DNA from: Streptomyces lanatus
GTDB taxonomy: Bacteria > Actinomycetota > Actinomycetes > Streptomycetales > Streptomycetaceae
Length of the DNA: 64,000 nucleotides
Assembly (NCBI RefSeq): GCF_014655715.1
Contig: NZ_BNBM01000013.1
Coordinates: 155,854 to 219,853 of the forward strand
Reading direction: 5' to 3'
Position numbers and translations under genes: made by a program. Below the pieces are notes generated by a model. That model did not search any database. It saw only the letters and a list, made by a program, of their open reading frames with translations, and was not told where the DNA came from. Position 1 is the first letter of the stretch; every line of letters begins with the position of its first letter. Of this stretch, positions 1 through 8,008 are shown piece by piece.

Positions 1-11
1 CTTCCGCGTCG

Positions 12-677
12 TCAGGACAGCCCCGCCAGCACCGCGCGCCGGCTGGCCCTGACGTGTTCCCGCATCACTTGCTCGGCGCTGTCGCCGTCCTTCTCGATGA
101 TCAGCTCCAGGACGCGGTGGTGCTCACGGTCCGACTGCAAGGGGCGGCCCGGCTGGCTCAGCGAGGTGTTCACCAGCCTGGAGTAGGCCAGCTGGTTCAT
201 CAGCATCCGGTAGTGGGCCTCCAGCTTGTTGTTGTCGGCCCCGGCGATGAGCAGATCGTGGAACTCCTGGACCAGCTCCGCGTACCGCCCCCGGTCGTCC
301 CGGGCGACCGCTTCGTCGGCCTCGCGCAGATTGCGCTCCAGCAGATCGATCTCCGCGACGCGACCGCGCCGGGCGAGGAGGCGGGCCGCCGCGCCCTCCA
401 GGAGTTCCTTCATCTCGAAGAGTTCCGTGATCTCACGGCGGGAGGGGATGGTGACGAACGTGCCGACGCGGGGCCGGATCTCGACCAGCCCTTCGGTCTG
501 CAGCTGCTTGAGGGCTTCGCGTACCGGTGTACGGCTGACTCCGAACTCCTCCGCGAGGGCGATCTCCGAGAGCGAGGCGCCGGGATCGATCTCGCCCTTG
601 ATGATCCGCCGACGCATCTCGGCGATCACCATGGCCTGAATCGACCTGCTCCCCGGTTCGCTCTGCGCGCGATTCAC
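12..677 (-). CDS. GntR/FadR-family (FCD) transcriptional regulator
   Basis: Cytoplasmic regulator of about 221 residues with an N-terminal winged helix-turn-helix (LSEIALAEEFGVSRTPVREA) and a C-terminal all-helical FCD ligand-binding domain, as in FadR-type GntR proteins that sense organic acids. It is the last gene of the leftward run transporter, SnoaL-like protein, flavin reductase, regulator, and so probably controls this catabolic locus. I prefer the GTG start at 677 because a strong GGAGGAG lies 7 bases upstream. An ATG at 716, overlapping the previous stop as ATGA, is the alternative and would add 13 residues. The effector is not predictable from sequence. Confidence 0.9.
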   Translation of the reverse strand: MNRAQSEPGSRSIQAMVIAEMRRRIIKGEIDPGASLSEIALAEEFGVSRTPVREALKQLQTEGLVEIRPRVGTFVTIPSRREITELFEMKELLEGAAARLLARRGRVAEIDLLERNLREADEAVARDDRGRYAELVQEFHDLLIAGADNNKLEAHYRMLMNQLAYSRLVNTSLSQPGRPLQSDREHHRVLELIIEKDGDSAEQVMREHVRASRRAVLAGLS

Positions 678-712
678 CGAGCACTCCTCCCTCTCCCGAG
701 CCGCCGGCCGGG

Positions 713-1213
713 TCATCCCAGCGGCGCGAGCGCGCCACCGTCGAAGAACTTACCCGCGCCGTACACCATCGGAGGCAGCTCGCTGACCGCCGCGTGCACG
801 ACCCGGCAGATGAACACGGTGTGGGTGCTGGCCTGGAGCCGCTCGCGGATCTCGACCTCCATCAGCGCGCTGCTGCGGGCGATCAGCGGGCTGCCGAACG
901 GGCCGCTCTCCCAGTCCACGTCCTTGAACTTGTCCTCGGTCTTGCTCGCGAAGACACCGACGACGTCGAGCTGATCCGTGGACAGGATGTTGATCGCGAG
1001 ATGGCTCGCCCGGAACAGACAGTCATGGGTGGACGAGGTGCGCTGGACGCACACCATCACGGTGGCGGGGTCCAGGGAGATGCTCGAGAACGCGTTGACG
1101 GCCAGCCCTCTGGGGGTCTCCCCATCCAACGCGGTCACGACGGTGACACCGGTGACGAACTGCCGGTTGACCTGCTTCATCACGTCGAGGTCGGGCTTGG
1201 AGGCAAGCGCCAT
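713..1213 (-). CDS. Flavin reductase family protein (small component of a two-component monooxygenase)
   Basis: About 166 residues with the FMN-binding split-barrel fold of the flavin reductase/DIM6-NtaB family: TGVTVVTA near the N-terminus, GLAVNAFSSISLDP for flavin phosphate contacts, and FACRV-like segments later. Such proteins use NAD(P)H to reduce FMN or FAD and hand it to a partner monooxygenase. The likely partner is the luciferase-like protein at 6951-7994 in the divergent arm. The start at 1213 has AGGAG 10 bases upstream; ATG 1234 is possible. Its stop overlaps the upstream possible GntR start as ATGA, so the two are probably co-translated. Confidence 0.88.
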   Translation of the reverse strand: MALASKPDLDVMKQVNRQFVTGVTVVTALDGETPRGLAVNAFSSISLDPATVMVCVQRTSSTHDCLFRASHLAINILSTDQLDVVGVFASKTEDKFKDVDWESGPFGSPLIARSSALMEVEIRERLQASTHTVFICRVVHAAVSELPPMVYGAGKFFDGGALAPLG

Positions 1214-1242
1214 CGTGGAGGTGCTCCTAGTCATCTTGATCG

Positions 1243-1668
1243 TCAGTCCTGTCCCACGCGGATGATGCCCAGCGCGGAGAGCAGCGCCCGGGGGTCCCAT
1301 GTCACGTGCTCCTCCACGATCCGGTCCCCCTCGAAGCGGGCGAACGTGGCGCCGCTGACCTCGACGCGCCGCTTGGTGGCGGGGACCCCCAGGAGGGAGT
1401 TCTCGTGGGTTCCGCTGCTGTGCCAGCGGATCGCGACCCTGTCTCCCTCGATCACGAGGTCGTCGATGGCCGTGACCAGGTCCGGGAAGGCCGCCCGGGT
1501 CGAGACGATCGCCGCCTTGAAGGCGTTCAGATCCTGCGGCTGGGGGTCCTGGCCGTGGCGGAGGTAGTCCGGGCTCAGCAGGGTGCCGAGGGCGTCGACG
1601 TCGCCCCGGCCCCAGGACGCGTCCCAGACCTTCTCGATGAGCTCACGCCGGGTGTCGGTGTGCGGCAT
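1243..1668 (-). CDS. SnoaL-like / ester cyclase family protein
   Basis: Small 141-residue protein of the NTF2-like alpha+beta barrel fold. The segment SPDYLRHGQDP and the C-terminal VEVSGATFARFEGDRIVEEH pattern are typical of the SnoaL-like polyketide cyclase/ester cyclase group. These proteins range from cyclases to isomerases and hydrolases, so the reaction is unknown; within this locus it may act on an unsaturated or lactone intermediate (inference). AGGAG sits 7 bases before the ATG. The start overlaps the 3' end of the transporter gene by 26 bases, indicating one operon. Confidence 0.8.
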   Translation of the reverse strand: MPHTDTRRELIEKVWDASWGRGDVDALGTLLSPDYLRHGQDPQPQDLNAFKAAIVSTRAAFPDLVTAIDDLVIEGDRVAIRWHSSGTHENSLLGVPATKRRVEVSGATFARFEGDRIVEEHVTWDPRALLSALGIIRVGQD

Positions 1669-3247
1669 CGGTCTTCTCCTTCCGGTCCGCGCTCAGTTCC
1701 TTCCAGAAGGACACCGCAAGGCCGGCGATGATCACGAGGAACGGCAGGGACGTCACGATGACGGTGTTCTGCAGGGCGTTCAGTCCGCCGGCGAGCATGA
1801 GCACGACCGCGGTGATTCCGGTGAGTACGCCCCAGAGGATGAGCACCGAACGGCGCGGGGTGAGCGATCCGTCCGAGGTCATCATGGACAGCACATAGGT
1901 GTTGGCGTCCGCGCCGGAGACGAAGAACATCACGACGAGGATGATCGCGATCGCCGAGGTGAGCCCGGCGAGGGGGAAGTGGTCGAGGGTCGCGAAGAAC
2001 GCGCTGTTGATGTCGGCCGCGGTCTGCTTGGCGATGTCGCCCTTCTCGAACATGTCGACATGGATCGCCGTACCGCCGAAGACCGTGAACCAGGTGAAGA
2101 ACACCACGCTGGGAACGACCAGGACGCCCATGATGAAGCCGCGGATGGTGCGGCCCCGCGAGATGCGGGCCAGGAAGACGCCGACGAAGGCGCCCCAGGA
2201 CACCCACCAGGCCATCATGAAGTAGGTCCACCACTGCATCCATTCGAGCCCGCCGAACGCGGTGCCCTGCAGGCTCATCCGGAAGAAATCGGTGGCCCAC
2301 TGGCCCACGGACTCGATGTACAGGTTCGCGAGGAACACGGTCGGGCCGACGATCAGCATGAACACGAACAGCGCGATCGCCAGCACCGTGCTGCCCTGGC
2401 TCAGGAACTTGATGCCCTTGCTGACCCCGGTCACCGCCGAGAGCGTGAAGATCGAGGTGACGGCGGCGATGATGAGCACCTGGCTCACATTGTTGACCGG
2501 CATCCCCCACAGCCGGCCGAGGCCGTTGTTGACCTGGAGGGCTCCCAGGCCGAGGGAGGTCGTGGTCCCGAAGAGCGTCGCGAACACGGCCAGTACGTCG
2601 ATCGCCTTGCCGATCGGCCCGTCCACCCGGTCACCGAGCAGCGGCCGGAACATCTGGCTGACCAGGGTGCGCCGGCCCTTGCGGTGGGTGGAGTAGGCGA
2701 TGGCCAGACCGAAGACGGCGAAGATCGCCCAGGCCTGCAGGCCCCAGTCGAAGTAGGAGTACTGCAGGGCGCGCACCGCCGCCGCGGGAGTGTTCGGCTC
2801 GGCGAGCCCGTGCGGCGGGGTCGCCAGGTGCGAGATCGGTTCGGCGACGCCGTACGAGACCAGTCCGATGCCCATGACCGCGCTGAGGATCATGGCGAAC
2901 CAGCTGAGCGTGGAGAACTCGGGGCGGTCGCTGTCCTTGCCGAGGCGGATGTCGCCGGCGGGGCTGAAGGCCAGGAACACCAGGAAGATCAGGATGCCGA
3001 GTGTGACGACGAGATAGCTCCAGCCGAAGGTGGCCGTCACCCAGTTCAGCGAGTTGGTCGTGACCTTGTTCAAGTTGTCCTTGAAGAGCACCGCCCAGGC
3101 CACGAAGAGGGCGGAGACACCGAGCGAGGTCCAGAAAACGGAACCGAGCCTGCCGCCGCCACGGCTCTCGGCCTCACCGTTCATCGCGGTTTCTTCATCG
3201 ATGCCCGGCGGTGTCGCTTCCGTACCGGTTCGAAGGTTTCTGGACAT
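1643..3247 (-). CDS. BCCT family betaine/choline/carnitine-type transporter
   Basis: About 534 residues with around twelve membrane helices. The BCCT signature region is clear: WMQWWTYFMMAWWVSWGAFV followed by GVFLARISRGRTIRGFI. Family members import quaternary ammonium compounds (choline, glycine betaine, carnitine) or DMSP, usually with Na+ or H+. The start at 3247 is supported by AGGAGC close upstream; a longer frame begins at 3343 but lacks a good site. It heads the leftward operon and is divergent to the DUF1185-hydrolase-ALDH-monooxygenase operon, so it probably imports the substrate of that pathway, pointing to a betaine-like compound. Confidence 0.93.
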   Translation of the reverse strand: MSRNLRTGTEATPPGIDEETAMNGEAESRGGGRLGSVFWTSLGVSALFVAWAVLFKDNLNKVTTNSLNWVTATFGWSYLVVTLGILIFLVFLAFSPAGDIRLGKDSDRPEFSTLSWFAMILSAVMGIGLVSYGVAEPISHLATPPHGLAEPNTPAAAVRALQYSYFDWGLQAWAIFAVFGLAIAYSTHRKGRRTLVSQMFRPLLGDRVDGPIGKAIDVLAVFATLFGTTTSLGLGALQVNNGLGRLWGMPVNNVSQVLIIAAVTSIFTLSAVTGVSKGIKFLSQGSTVLAIALFVFMLIVGPTVFLANLYIESVGQWATDFFRMSLQGTAFGGLEWMQWWTYFMMAWWVSWGAFVGVFLARISRGRTIRGFIMGVLVVPSVVFFTWFTVFGGTAIHVDMFEKGDIAKQTAADINSAFFATLDHFPLAGLTSAIAIILVVMFFVSGADANTYVLSMMTSDGSLTPRRSVLILWGVLTGITAVVLMLAGGLNALQNTVIVTSLPFLVIIAGLAVSFWKELSADRKEKTDAAHRHPA

Positions 3248-3301
3248 GTAGCTCCTAGAGTCCGCAGGGCCTGCACGCCACCCGCCCTGGCATGCAAGCA
3301 G

Positions 3302-3331
3302 CAGTAAGGCATGGCACAGATGGAGCGTCAA
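3302..3331 (-). promoter_or_regulatory. Candidate promoter for the leftward transporter operon
   Basis: On the minus strand TTGACG (3326-3331) and TTACTG (3302-3307) are separated by 18 bases. They lie about 55 bases upstream of the transporter ATG, leaving room for a leader of roughly 45-50 bases carrying AGGAGC. The -10 match is weak. This is a pattern call only. Confidence 0.4.
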
Positions 3332-3357
3332 GAGTTCGGTCACGTCTAATCACATCC

Positions 3358-3370
3358 GGCACCGGGTGCC
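3358..3370. promoter_or_regulatory. Perfect 13-bp palindrome in the divergent promoter region (candidate operator)
   Basis: GGCACC-G-GGTGCC is an exact inverted repeat between the two divergent operons. FCD-type GntR regulators bind short palindromes with a small central spacer, so this is the best visible candidate for the site of the GntR protein at 12-677. It lies about 60 bases upstream of the predicted leftward promoter and about 85 bases upstream of the predicted rightward -35. Confidence 0.4.
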
Positions 3371-3453
3371 ATCAATATCCACAGCTCAGAGGCCTACGAC
3401 CCATCCCGCAGCCCACCTGGGCGGCACACGGGAAAGCCTGCCCGCCCACCCCC

Positions 3454-3483
3454 TTGACCGTCATCAGGTGGGATGCCTATCGT
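3454..3483 (+). promoter_or_regulatory. Candidate promoter for the rightward catabolic operon, probably leaderless
   Basis: TTGACC (3454-3459) and TATCGT (3478-3483) are 18 bases apart. The ATG at 3492 lies 8 bases after the -10 and has no Shine-Dalgarno sequence in front, so the transcript probably begins at or next to the start codon, a common arrangement in actinomycetes. Confidence 0.5.
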
Positions 3484-3491
3484 CCTGTGCC

Positions 3492-4118
3492 ATGCAAGAG
3501 CGCATAGATCACCTCGACGAGAGCATCGGTCTCCGGAAGCTCGTGCTCTATCGCGATGTCGCCCTCACCGAGGCGGGCGAGGCACCCGCTCGGCCCGCGC
3601 GGCGGGCCAGTGTCGCCGCGGTCATCCGGAACCCCTGGGTGGGTACGGGTCCTTCGGCCGATCTGTCGGCGGAGCAGGGCCGTGTCGCGCCGGTGCTCGC
3701 GAGGCTGCTGACCGACCGGCTCATCGCCTCCCTGGGCGGCGCGGACGAGATCGAGTCGTTCGGCAAGGCCGCGATGGTCGGTACGGCGGGCGAGATCGAG
3801 CACGCCGGTGCCCTCATCCACACTCCGTACTTCGGCAATCTGATGCGGGAGTTCCTCCAGGGCGAGTCGGTCATCTGCTTCGCCGACTCCCGTACCGAGG
3901 CCGGTGAGACGCTGATCGTGCCGCTCTGGCACAAGACCCGGGCATCGACGCGCAGCCATTACCAGACCATCAGTGCCCGCGTCTCCGACGCGCCGCGTGC
4001 GGACGAGATCGTCGTCATCGCGGCCGCGTCGACGGGGCCGCGTCCGCACCCCCGCATCGGGGACCGTATGACCGACCCCGTCGTCACCGCCGAGACCCTG
4101 GAGACAGTTCCCTCATGA
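3492..4118 (+). CDS. Amino acid synthesis family protein (DUF1185), copy 1
   Basis: About 208 residues, cytoplasmic, no signal or membrane segment. Recognised from conserved blocks RRASVAAVIRNPWVGTG, SFGKAAMVGTAGEIEHAGAL and the C-terminal SDAPRADEIVVIAA, shared with the neighbouring gene. The family (PF06684) has a known structure but no well-established reaction; the 'amino acid synthesis' name is historical. The ATG at 3492 is chosen because homology begins there and a promoter sits just upstream. Its stop overlaps the next ATG as ATGA, so the two paralogues are translationally coupled and may form a hetero-oligomer (inference). Confidence 0.85.
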   Translation: MQERIDHLDESIGLRKLVLYRDVALTEAGEAPARPARRASVAAVIRNPWVGTGPSADLSAEQGRVAPVLARLLTDRLIASLGGADEIESFGKAAMVGTAGEIEHAGALIHTPYFGNLMREFLQGESVICFADSRTEAGETLIVPLWHKTRASTRSHYQTISARVSDAPRADEIVVIAAASTGPRPHPRIGDRMTDPVVTAETLETVPS

Positions 4119-4666
4119 AGATCCGCAAGATCGTGACCGTTGTCGAAGAGATCCGCAGCGAGGGTGGTCGCACGGTCGATCGCCCCGCCCGTGTCGCCGT
4201 CGTCGCGGCGGTGATCGAGAACCCGTGGTCCGGGCAGGGCTTCGTGGAGGACCTCAATCCCGGCATCGACGCCCACGCCTCCGATGTCGGCGCGCTGCTG
4301 GCCCCGGCGGTGCTCGACGCCCTGGAGGAGCCCGCCGAGGCGTACGGCAAGGCGGCGATCGTCGGCCTGGACGGCGAGATCGAGCACGGCTCGGCCCTGA
4401 TCCACACGCTCAAGTTCGGCGACCACTTCCGCAAGGCGGCGGACGCCACCACCCTGCTGCCCGCCGTCGAGAAGCGCGGACCCGCCGGCGTCGTCTTCGA
4501 CATCCCCCTGAAGCACATCACCGACGCGACGATCCGCTCGCACCACCAGTCCTTCGAGGTCCGGATCAGCGACGCCCCCCACCCGAACGAGATCGTCATC
4601 GCGCTGGCCGCGGCCTCCCAGGGGCGCCCCCAGCAGCGGCTGGCACCGCTCTCGACCGAGCAGTAG
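4115..4666 (+). CDS. Amino acid synthesis family protein (DUF1185), copy 2
   Basis: 183 residues and clearly paralogous to the gene before it: ENPWSGQGFVEDL, YGKAAIVGLDGEIEHGSAL, RSHHQSFEVRISDAPHPNEI. The order of conserved blocks is the same in both, while intervening residues differ widely, so the duplication is old. The role is unknown. Its position between transporter and ring- or aldehyde-processing enzymes implies a step or accessory function in the same pathway. The next gene starts within 7 bases of the stop. Confidence 0.87.
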   Translation: MKIRKIVTVVEEIRSEGGRTVDRPARVAVVAAVIENPWSGQGFVEDLNPGIDAHASDVGALLAPAVLDALEEPAEAYGKAAIVGLDGEIEHGSALIHTLKFGDHFRKAADATTLLPAVEKRGPAGVVFDIPLKHITDATIRSHHQSFEVRISDAPHPNEIVIALAAASQGRPQQRLAPLSTEQ

Positions 4667-4672
4667 GTGTCC

Positions 4673-5404
4673 ATGACCAAGCCCACCGTGGTGCTGCTGC
4701 ACGGCGTCGGGCTCGACCACACCATGTGGGAGCCCGCCGCCGCGCTGCTGGCCGATCGATTCACGGTGCTCGCCCCCGACCTGCCGGGCCACGGTTCCCG
4801 GCCGCCGGTGCGGGACGGGGTGACGCTCGCGGAGCTGGCCGCCGGGCTGGTCGACGGGATTCCGGCCGGCTCGCATCTGGTCGGGTTCTCGCTGGGCGCG
4901 CTGGTCGCCCAGCACATCGCGCTGCACCGCCCGGAGCTGGTGGCCACGCTGACCTCGGTCAGCTCGGTGTGCGCGCGTACGGCCGGGGAGCGGACGTCCG
5001 TACTCGACCGGCTGCGCACCGCGGAGGCCGACTTCACTGCGAGTGCGACCGCGTCCCTGGAGCGGTGGTACGCCGGCACCGACGTCGATCCCCGCCAAGT
5101 GGCCCGTACCAAGACGACGTTGCTCGCCAACGACGTCGGGTCGTTCCTGAACTGCTACCGGGTGTTCGCCACTGCGGACGCGGAACTCGCGCCGCAGCTG
5201 GCCGGCATCGCCGTACCCGCGCTGGCGGTGACGGGCGAGGACGATCCCGGGTCCACCCCCGAGATGACCCACCGGCTCGCCGCGGCCCTTCCCGACTGCC
5301 GGGCGGTGATCATCCCCGAGGCACGTCACATGCTGCCCGTCGAGCGCCCCGAGGCGTTCGTCGACTCCCTCACCACCTTCATCGGAGAGCGCGCACATGT
5401 CTGA
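4673..5404 (+). CDS. Alpha/beta hydrolase
   Basis: About 243 residues. Shows the oxyanion segment LLHGVGLDHTMWEP, the nucleophile elbow VGFSLGAL (G-x-S-x-G with serine), an acidic residue in VTGEDDPGS and a late histidine in PEARHMLPVE, so the Ser-Asp-His triad is complete. Similar to 3-oxoadipate enol-lactonase and other small-ester, lactone or amide hydrolases. In this operon it could hydrolyse the ring-opened product (inference). ATG 4673 is used; a GTG at 4667, directly after the previous stop, is an alternative. Its 3' end overlaps the dehydrogenase start by 8 bases. Confidence 0.88.
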   Translation: MTKPTVVLLHGVGLDHTMWEPAAALLADRFTVLAPDLPGHGSRPPVRDGVTLAELAAGLVDGIPAGSHLVGFSLGALVAQHIALHRPELVATLTSVSSVCARTAGERTSVLDRLRTAEADFTASATASLERWYAGTDVDPRQVARTKTTLLANDVGSFLNCYRVFATADAELAPQLAGIAVPALAVTGEDDPGSTPEMTHRLAAALPDCRAVIIPEARHMLPVERPEAFVDSLTTFIGERAHV

Positions 5405-6887
5405 ACTCACCACGTGGCAGCACTTCATCGGCGGAACATGGGTCGAGCCGGCGTCGGGCCAGTACGTCGAGAGCACCAACCCGGCCACACGCGAGGTGCT
5501 CTACCGGGCGGCACGCGGCAACGCCACCGACGTGGCGCGAGCCGTGGCCGCCGCGAGGGAGGCGTTCGAGGACCCGCGCTGGCGGGACCTCAGCCAGACG
5601 CGCCGCGGACATCTGCTGCGCCGCCTCGGGGACCTGATCGCGGAGAACGCCGAGGACCTGGCCCGGATGGAGACACGGGACAACGGCAAGCTGCTGCGCG
5701 AGATGCGCGGGCAGCTGGCGACCCTGCCGGAGTACTACCACTACTACGCCGGACTGGCCGACAAGATCCACGGCGACTTCATCCCCACCTCCGACCGGCA
5801 GGTGCTCAACTACACGGCCCGCGAGCCCCTGGGCGTGGTCGGGGCGATCACGCCCTGGAACTCCCCGCTGACGCTGACCAGCAGCAAGCTGGCGCCCGCG
5901 CTCTGCGCCGGGAACACCGTCGTGATCAAGCCCTCGGAATACACCTCGGCGACGGTGCTCAGGCTCGCCGAACTGGCTCTGGAAGCAGGCTTTCCACCGG
6001 GTGCGGTGAACGTCGTCACCGGGTTCGGTGCCGAGGCCGGGCAGGCGCTGGTCGACCATCGCGACCTCGCGAAGATCTCGTTCACCGGCAGCACCGCCAC
6101 CGGTGCGCGCATCGCCTCGGCGACCGCCGGCCGTTTCATCGGCTCCACGCTCGAACTCGGCGGCAAGTCGCCCAACATCGTCTTCGGCGACGCGAACATC
6201 CCGAACGCCGCGATGGGCGTCGTCGCCGGCATCTTCGCCGCGGCCGGGCAGACCTGTATCGCGGGCAGCCGGGTGTTCGCGCACCGGTCCGTCTACGACG
6301 AGCTGCTGGAGCGGGTCACCGAGCGCGCCCGGACCATCCGCATCGGCGACCCCCTGGACGAGAAGACGGAGCTCGGTCCGCTGGCCTTCGAGGACCAGCG
6401 CGAGAAGGTGGCCGGGTATGTCGACCTCGGTCGTGGCGAGGGCGCCCGGGTCCTCACCGGCGGCCGGGCCACCGACGGCGGCGGCCTCGGCGGCTGGTTC
6501 TACGAGCCGACGGTCCTCGTGGACGTCCACAACGACATGCGCGTCGTACGCGAGGAGATCTTCGGTCCCGTCCTCGCCGTCATGCCGTTCGACAGCGAGG
6601 AGGAGGTCGTACGGCTGGCGAACGACACCGAGTACGGGCTCGCGGCCGGTGTGTGGACCACGAGCCTCTCCCGGGCCCACCGCATGGCGGCCCGTCTGGA
6701 CGCCGGAACCGTCTGGGTCAACACCTACCGGGCCATGTCCCCGATGTCACCACGCCAGGGCTTCAAGACCAGCGGCGTCGGCGTGGAACACGGCACCGAG
6801 ACGATTCGGGAGTACACGCGGCTCAAGAGCGTCTGGATCAACACGAGCGAGGAGCCCGTGGCCGACCCGTTCACGATGCGGAGCTGA
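5397..6887 (+). CDS. NAD(P)-dependent aldehyde dehydrogenase
   Basis: 496 residues, the usual length for the family. Visible motifs: TPWNSPLT (cofactor and substrate approach), FTGSTATG (Rossmann loop), general-base glutamate in LELGGKSPN, catalytic Cys at about residue 287 in GQTCIAGSR, and EEIFGPV near the C-terminus. It oxidises an aldehyde to the acid. Given its neighbours the substrate is probably the aldehyde formed by monooxygenase ring opening, or succinate semialdehyde (inference). GGAG precedes the ATG, and the start overlaps the hydrolase stop, so it belongs to the same operon. Confidence 0.95.
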   Translation: MSELTTWQHFIGGTWVEPASGQYVESTNPATREVLYRAARGNATDVARAVAAAREAFEDPRWRDLSQTRRGHLLRRLGDLIAENAEDLARMETRDNGKLLREMRGQLATLPEYYHYYAGLADKIHGDFIPTSDRQVLNYTAREPLGVVGAITPWNSPLTLTSSKLAPALCAGNTVVIKPSEYTSATVLRLAELALEAGFPPGAVNVVTGFGAEAGQALVDHRDLAKISFTGSTATGARIASATAGRFIGSTLELGGKSPNIVFGDANIPNAAMGVVAGIFAAAGQTCIAGSRVFAHRSVYDELLERVTERARTIRIGDPLDEKTELGPLAFEDQREKVAGYVDLGRGEGARVLTGGRATDGGGLGGWFYEPTVLVDVHNDMRVVREEIFGPVLAVMPFDSEEEVVRLANDTEYGLAAGVWTTSLSRAHRMAARLDAGTVWVNTYRAMSPMSPRQGFKTSGVGVEHGTETIREYTRLKSVWINTSEEPVADPFTMRS

Positions 6888-6888
6888 C

Positions 6889-6954
6889 ATGCCCCAGGTC
6901 GCCCTCCCCTTCGCCGTCCCCGTGACCATCGCGTCAAGCAAGGAGCAGTCATGA
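6889..6954 (+). CDS. Possible 21-residue leader peptide between dehydrogenase and monooxygenase genes
   Basis: A short frame MPQVALPFAVPVT... begins one base after the dehydrogenase stop, has GGAG 5 bases before its ATG, and ends in a TGA that overlaps the monooxygenase ATG as ATGA. This is the arrangement expected of a translation-coupling peptide. It has no recognisable domain, and a chance frame cannot be excluded at this GC content. Confidence 0.25.
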   Translation: MPQVALPFAVPVTIASSKEQS

Positions 6955-7994
6955 GGTTTTCGTTGTTCGTGCACATGGAGCGCTGGGACGAGGAGATCAG
7001 CCACCGCCAGCTCTTCGAGAACCTCTCCGAGCTGGCCCTGATGGCCGAGGCCGGTGGATTCGGCACCGTGTGGATCGGTGAGCACCACGCGATGGAGTAC
7101 ACGATCTCCCCGAGTCCGATGCCCCTTCTCGCCCATCTGGCCGCGAAGACCTCGACCGTACGGCTGGGCGCGGGGACCATCATCGCCCCGTTCTGGCACC
7201 CGCTCAGGGTCGCCGGTGAATGCGCGCTGCTGGACGTGATCAGCAACGGCCGGATGGAGGTCGGACTCGCCCGCGGTGCCTACCAGTTCGAGTTCGACCG
7301 GCTGGCGGGCGGCCTGCCGGCCGCCGACGGAGGCAAGCACCTGCGCGAGCTCGTCCCGGCCGTCCGGGCGCTCTGGCAGGGCGACTACGCCCATGACGGC
7401 GAGATCTGGCAGTTCCCGACCTCGACCAGTGTGCCCAAGCCGGTGCAGCGGCCCACCCCGCCCATGTGGATCGCCGCACGCGACCCCGCCTCGCACGACT
7501 TCGCCGTGGCCCAGGGCTGCAACGTCATGGTCACGCCGCTGATGAAGGGCGACGAGGAAGTCGTCGACCTCAAGCGGAAGTTCGACACCGCTGTGGCGAA
7601 CCATCCCGAGGTGCCGCGCCCCGACCTGATGGTGCTCCGGCACACGCACATCCACTCCCCCGACGAGCCCGACGGCTGGCGCCCGGCCGCGGAGGCCATC
7701 AACCGGTTCTACCGGACCTTCGACGCCTGGTTCGGCAACAAGGCCACGCCTCAGAACGGCTTCCTCGCCCCCAGTCCGGAGGCGAAGTTCGAGGACCGGC
7801 CGGAGTTCCGGCCCGAGTCGCTGCACAGGACGGCGATGATCGGAACCCCGGTCGAGGTCATCGAGCGGCTACGCGCCTACCAGGAACTCGGCGTCGACGA
7901 GTACAGCTTCTGGATCGACAACAGCCTGCCGCACGAGGAGAAGCGCAAGTCCCTGGAACTGTTCATCAAGGAGGTCGTCCCCGCGTTCCAGTGA
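6951..7994 (+). CDS. LLM-class (bacterial luciferase-like) flavin-dependent monooxygenase
   Basis: 347 residues with the TIM-barrel luciferase fold: MRFSLFVHMERW at the first strand, GFGTVWIGEHHAMEY (typical EHH loop), VRLGAGTIIAPFWHPLRVAGE and GRMEVGLARGAYQFEF. Class C two-component enzymes of this type need reduced flavin from a separate reductase; one is encoded in the divergent arm (713-1213). It is the oxygenase expected to start substrate breakdown. AAGGAG is well spaced before the ATG. The 3' end converges on the GH43-like gene with a 14-base gap. Confidence 0.92.
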   Translation: MRFSLFVHMERWDEEISHRQLFENLSELALMAEAGGFGTVWIGEHHAMEYTISPSPMPLLAHLAAKTSTVRLGAGTIIAPFWHPLRVAGECALLDVISNGRMEVGLARGAYQFEFDRLAGGLPAADGGKHLRELVPAVRALWQGDYAHDGEIWQFPTSTSVPKPVQRPTPPMWIAARDPASHDFAVAQGCNVMVTPLMKGDEEVVDLKRKFDTAVANHPEVPRPDLMVLRHTHIHSPDEPDGWRPAAEAINRFYRTFDAWFGNKATPQNGFLAPSPEAKFEDRPEFRPESLHRTAMIGTPVEVIERLRAYQELGVDEYSFWIDNSLPHEEKRKSLELFIKEVVPAFQ

Positions 7995-8008
7995 ATCCCG
8001 GGGACAGC

